Source of the DNA: Arenibacter algicola
Lineage (GTDB): Bacteria > Bacteroidota > Bacteroidia > Flavobacteriales > Flavobacteriaceae
Assembly: GCF_000733925.1 (NCBI RefSeq)
Contig: NZ_JPOO01000003.1
Coordinates: 1-64,000 of the forward strand
Length of the DNA: 64,000 nt
Direction: 5' to 3'
Under the pieces are notes generated by a model. That model was not told the DNA's origin and did not search any database. It was given only the letters and a program-made list of their open reading frames with translations. The position numbers and the translations under genes are program-made. Below are positions 62,456-64,000 of this stretch, one piece after another (the stretch's first letter is position 1; each line of letters begins with the position of its first letter).

Positions 62456-64000
62456 CTACTTGGTATATACTATTTCGCCCCCAAAAATCGTCATGGCTAT
62501 CTCCGTATTTAAAAGCTCTTTTTCAGCAACCTTCATTAGATCCTGGTTATAAATAGTGAAATCGGCTAATTTACCAACCGTTATAGAGCCCTTAATGCCC
62601 TCTTCAAAGGCTCCATAGGCCGCATCCAGGGTATATGATCTAAGGGCCTGCTCCCGTGTCATCTTTTCTGCCGGCTCATAACCTCCATCCGGGGTACCTT
62701 GTAAAGTCTTTCTTGTTACACTGGCATAGAAACTCGCGATTGGGTTTAGTGGTTCCACTGGTACATCGGTGCCGTTCACTATGGGGATACCACTTTTTAA
62801 AAGGCTTTGCCACATATAGGCACCTTCTTTTATTCGTTGTTCTCCCAAACGGTCAATTGCCCAAGCCCTATCCGAAGACATGTGTATGGCTTGCATTGCC
62901 GGAATAACTTTTAATTGGGCAAATCGGGGTATATCTTCAGGATGTAAATGTTGAGCATGCTCTATCCGGAACCTGTGATCGGTTGCCAATTGGGGCAATT
63001 CGGTAAAGGCCGATTCGTACCGGTCCAGCACTTCCCTATTGGCCCGGTCGCCTATAGCGTGTGAGCATACCTGAAAACCGTACTCTAGACCGTTAATTGC
63101 GGTTTCTTCCACAAAATTCATTGGGAGGGTTTCGTGGCCAAAATGTCCAGGCCTATCGGTATAGGCTTCCAACAACCAAGCCCCTCGCGAACCCAAGGCC
63201 CCATCACAGTTTAATTTCACGGAGCGGATAGTTACTAAATTATCGGGATCCACTATTGGACCCTTTTTATACCATTCGTTCAACAACTCTTTGTCTCCGC
63301 CCGTTAGCATGCCGTACAGTCGAATTTTCATTTTATCCTTGGCTTTCATTTCTTCGTATAGCGCAATGGTCTCTCTACCTATTCCCGCATCGTGAAACCC
63401 GGTAATACCATTTTTATGGCAGGCGGCAACCGCCATTTCAAATGCTTTGATATCTTTTGCAGGAGTGTTCTCGGGTATGTGTTTTGTAATAAGGCTTTGG
63501 GCAAGCTCATTGAAAATACCCGTTGGCCTTCCCATGGCGTCCCGCATTACTTCACCACCTTCGACCTCAAATTTGCTGATTCCTTCCTTGTCCAATTCCA
63601 TTAGGCCGGCAATTTCCATGGCCTTGGCATTGGCAAAACCTGCATGACCACTGGCGTGCCCCAAGTAAACCGGATTGTCAGGGGAAACTGCACTAAGTAA
63701 GTCATGTGTTTGAAAGCCATTTACTGTTTCTGAGGGCATTTCCGTCCATTTGCTTTGATGCCATCCTCTGCCCGTAATCCATTCTCCCGGCGCTGCAGTT
63801 TTAACTCTCTCGGCTACAGCATCTACTATTTCTTGATAGCTGGTGGTGTTATTGAGATCTAAGTTCAATTCATTGTAACCCAATCCCATGAAATGGCCAT
63901 GCCCTTCTATTAATCCTGGCGTCATGGTTTTATCATTAAGATCCAACAGTTGTGTTTGGTCGTTTTTGTATTGTTCGGCTTCGGCAAGACTACCGGCGAA
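62456..64000 (-). CDS. Amidohydrolase, YtcJ-like, N-terminus beyond window
   Basis: The frame is open to the window edge, so the start is not seen; at least 514 residues are present. LIEGHGHFMGLG holds the metal histidines. Later motifs are GFHDAGIGRE, VCSHAIGDRANRE, RIEHAQHL and IVNGTDVPVEPLNP with the catalytic aspartate. The end VGKLADFTIYNQDLMKV is typical of YtcJ/Nfd-type exoenzymes, which hydrolyse amides. A signal peptide cannot be judged. Confidence 0.9.
   Translation of the reverse strand, partial: FAGSLAEAEQYKNDQTQLLDLNDKTMTPGLIEGHGHFMGLGYNELNLDLNNTTSYQEIVDAVAERVKTAAPGEWITGRGWHQSKWTEMPSETVNGFQTHDLLSAVSPDNPVYLGHASGHAGFANAKAMEIAGLMELDKEGISKFEVEGGEVMRDAMGRPTGIFNELAQSLITKHIPENTPAKDIKAFEMAVAACHKNGITGFHDAGIGRETIALYEEMKAKDKMKIRLYGMLTGGDKELLNEWYKKGPIVDPDNLVTIRSVKLNCDGALGSRGAWLLEAYTDRPGHFGHETLPMNFVEETAINGLEYGFQVCSHAIGDRANREVLDRYESAFTELPQLATDHRFRIEHAQHLHPEDIPRFAQLKVIPAMQAIHMSSDRAWAIDRLGEQRIKEGAYMWQSLLKSGIPIVNGTDVPVEPLNPIASFYASVTRKTLQGTPDGGYEPAEKMTREQALRSYTLDAAYGAFEEGIKGSITVGKLADFTIYNQDLMKVAEKELLNTEIAMTIFGGEIVYTK

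Noticed and set aside
1..64000. tRNA, rRNA, riboswitch or replication origin
   Set aside because: None was recognised by eye in the gaps; a covariance-model search could still find a small RNA.

Overview
The window looks like chromosome of a marine member of the Flavobacteriaceae (Bacteroidota). The evidence is low GC, short AT-rich gaps, Tat-signal Gfo/Idh/MocA oxidoreductases, a sulfatase, a heparinase II/III-type lyase, DUF1080, DUF4494 and Dabb proteins, an exact Bacteroidota-type -7 box (TAnnTTTG) before the MarR gene, and dispersed hairpin repeats of the GAGCGGAGTCGAAA type seen in this group. I see no rRNA, tRNA, CRISPR array, phage or plasmid genes and no SusC/SusD pair. Genus is not resolved.

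Layout. 0-4 kb: DUF4174 protein, a frameshifted CorA, an MscS channel, a polysaccharide deacetylase and a GIY-YIG-like protein, all on the minus strand. 4-9.3 kb: a Gfo/Idh/MocA oxidoreductase, a VOC protein, a DUF4242-adenylate cyclase fusion and an LpxR-like outer-membrane protein, the last two embedded in short repeats. 9.3-17.2 kb (minus): sulfatase with a small coupled partner, two lipoproteins, an FG-GAP repeat protein, then a decaying stretch where an intact IS3-family element lies between a 5'-truncated SDR gene and a 3'-truncated TraB/GumN gene, next to a frameshifted secreted protein. 17.2-24 kb: an AlkD-like repair gene and a two-subunit molybdenum hydroxylase, separated by repeat clusters that end in a 2.1-kb array. 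24-28.5 kb (minus): lipoprotein glycosidase-like protein, methyltransferase, YiaK-like sugar-acid dehydrogenase, amidohydrolase. 28.6-30.1 kb: a ParS/RES toxin-antitoxin pair bracketed by 87-bp direct repeats.

30-40 kb: a BAAT-type hydrolase, then a divergent carbohydrate locus. On the minus strand are a heparinase-type lyase and its secreted partner; on the plus strand a double alpha/beta-hydrolase esterase, an unrecognised lipoprotein and a Dabb protein, with a D-2-hydroxyacid dehydrogenase downstream. 40-43 kb: Lrp/AsnC regulator divergent from tdh-kbl (threonine to glycine plus acetyl-CoA). 43-50 kb: a MarR regulator with two operator palindromes around its own -7 box, a His-rich secreted protein, DUF1080, and a CHMI / FMN reductase / DoxX / Crp-Fnr cluster. 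50-64 kb: secreted proteins, DUF4494, SDR, a second Gfo/Idh/MocA oxidoreductase, an acetylxylan esterase, a GH63-like glycosidase, a hybrid histidine kinase with an amber codon in its H-box, and an amidohydrolase cut by the window edge.

The main theme is uptake-independent processing of algal-type polysaccharides and sugar acids. The second theme is genome decay and rearrangement: six genes are broken by single-base changes or by the IS, and several families of nested palindromic repeats occupy the longer gaps. The most unusual items are the 38-bp perfect palindrome in the transposase gene, the repeat array with hairpins nested inside hairpins, the repeat-bracketed toxin-antitoxin pair, the DUF4242-cyclase fusion and the MarR promoter architecture.
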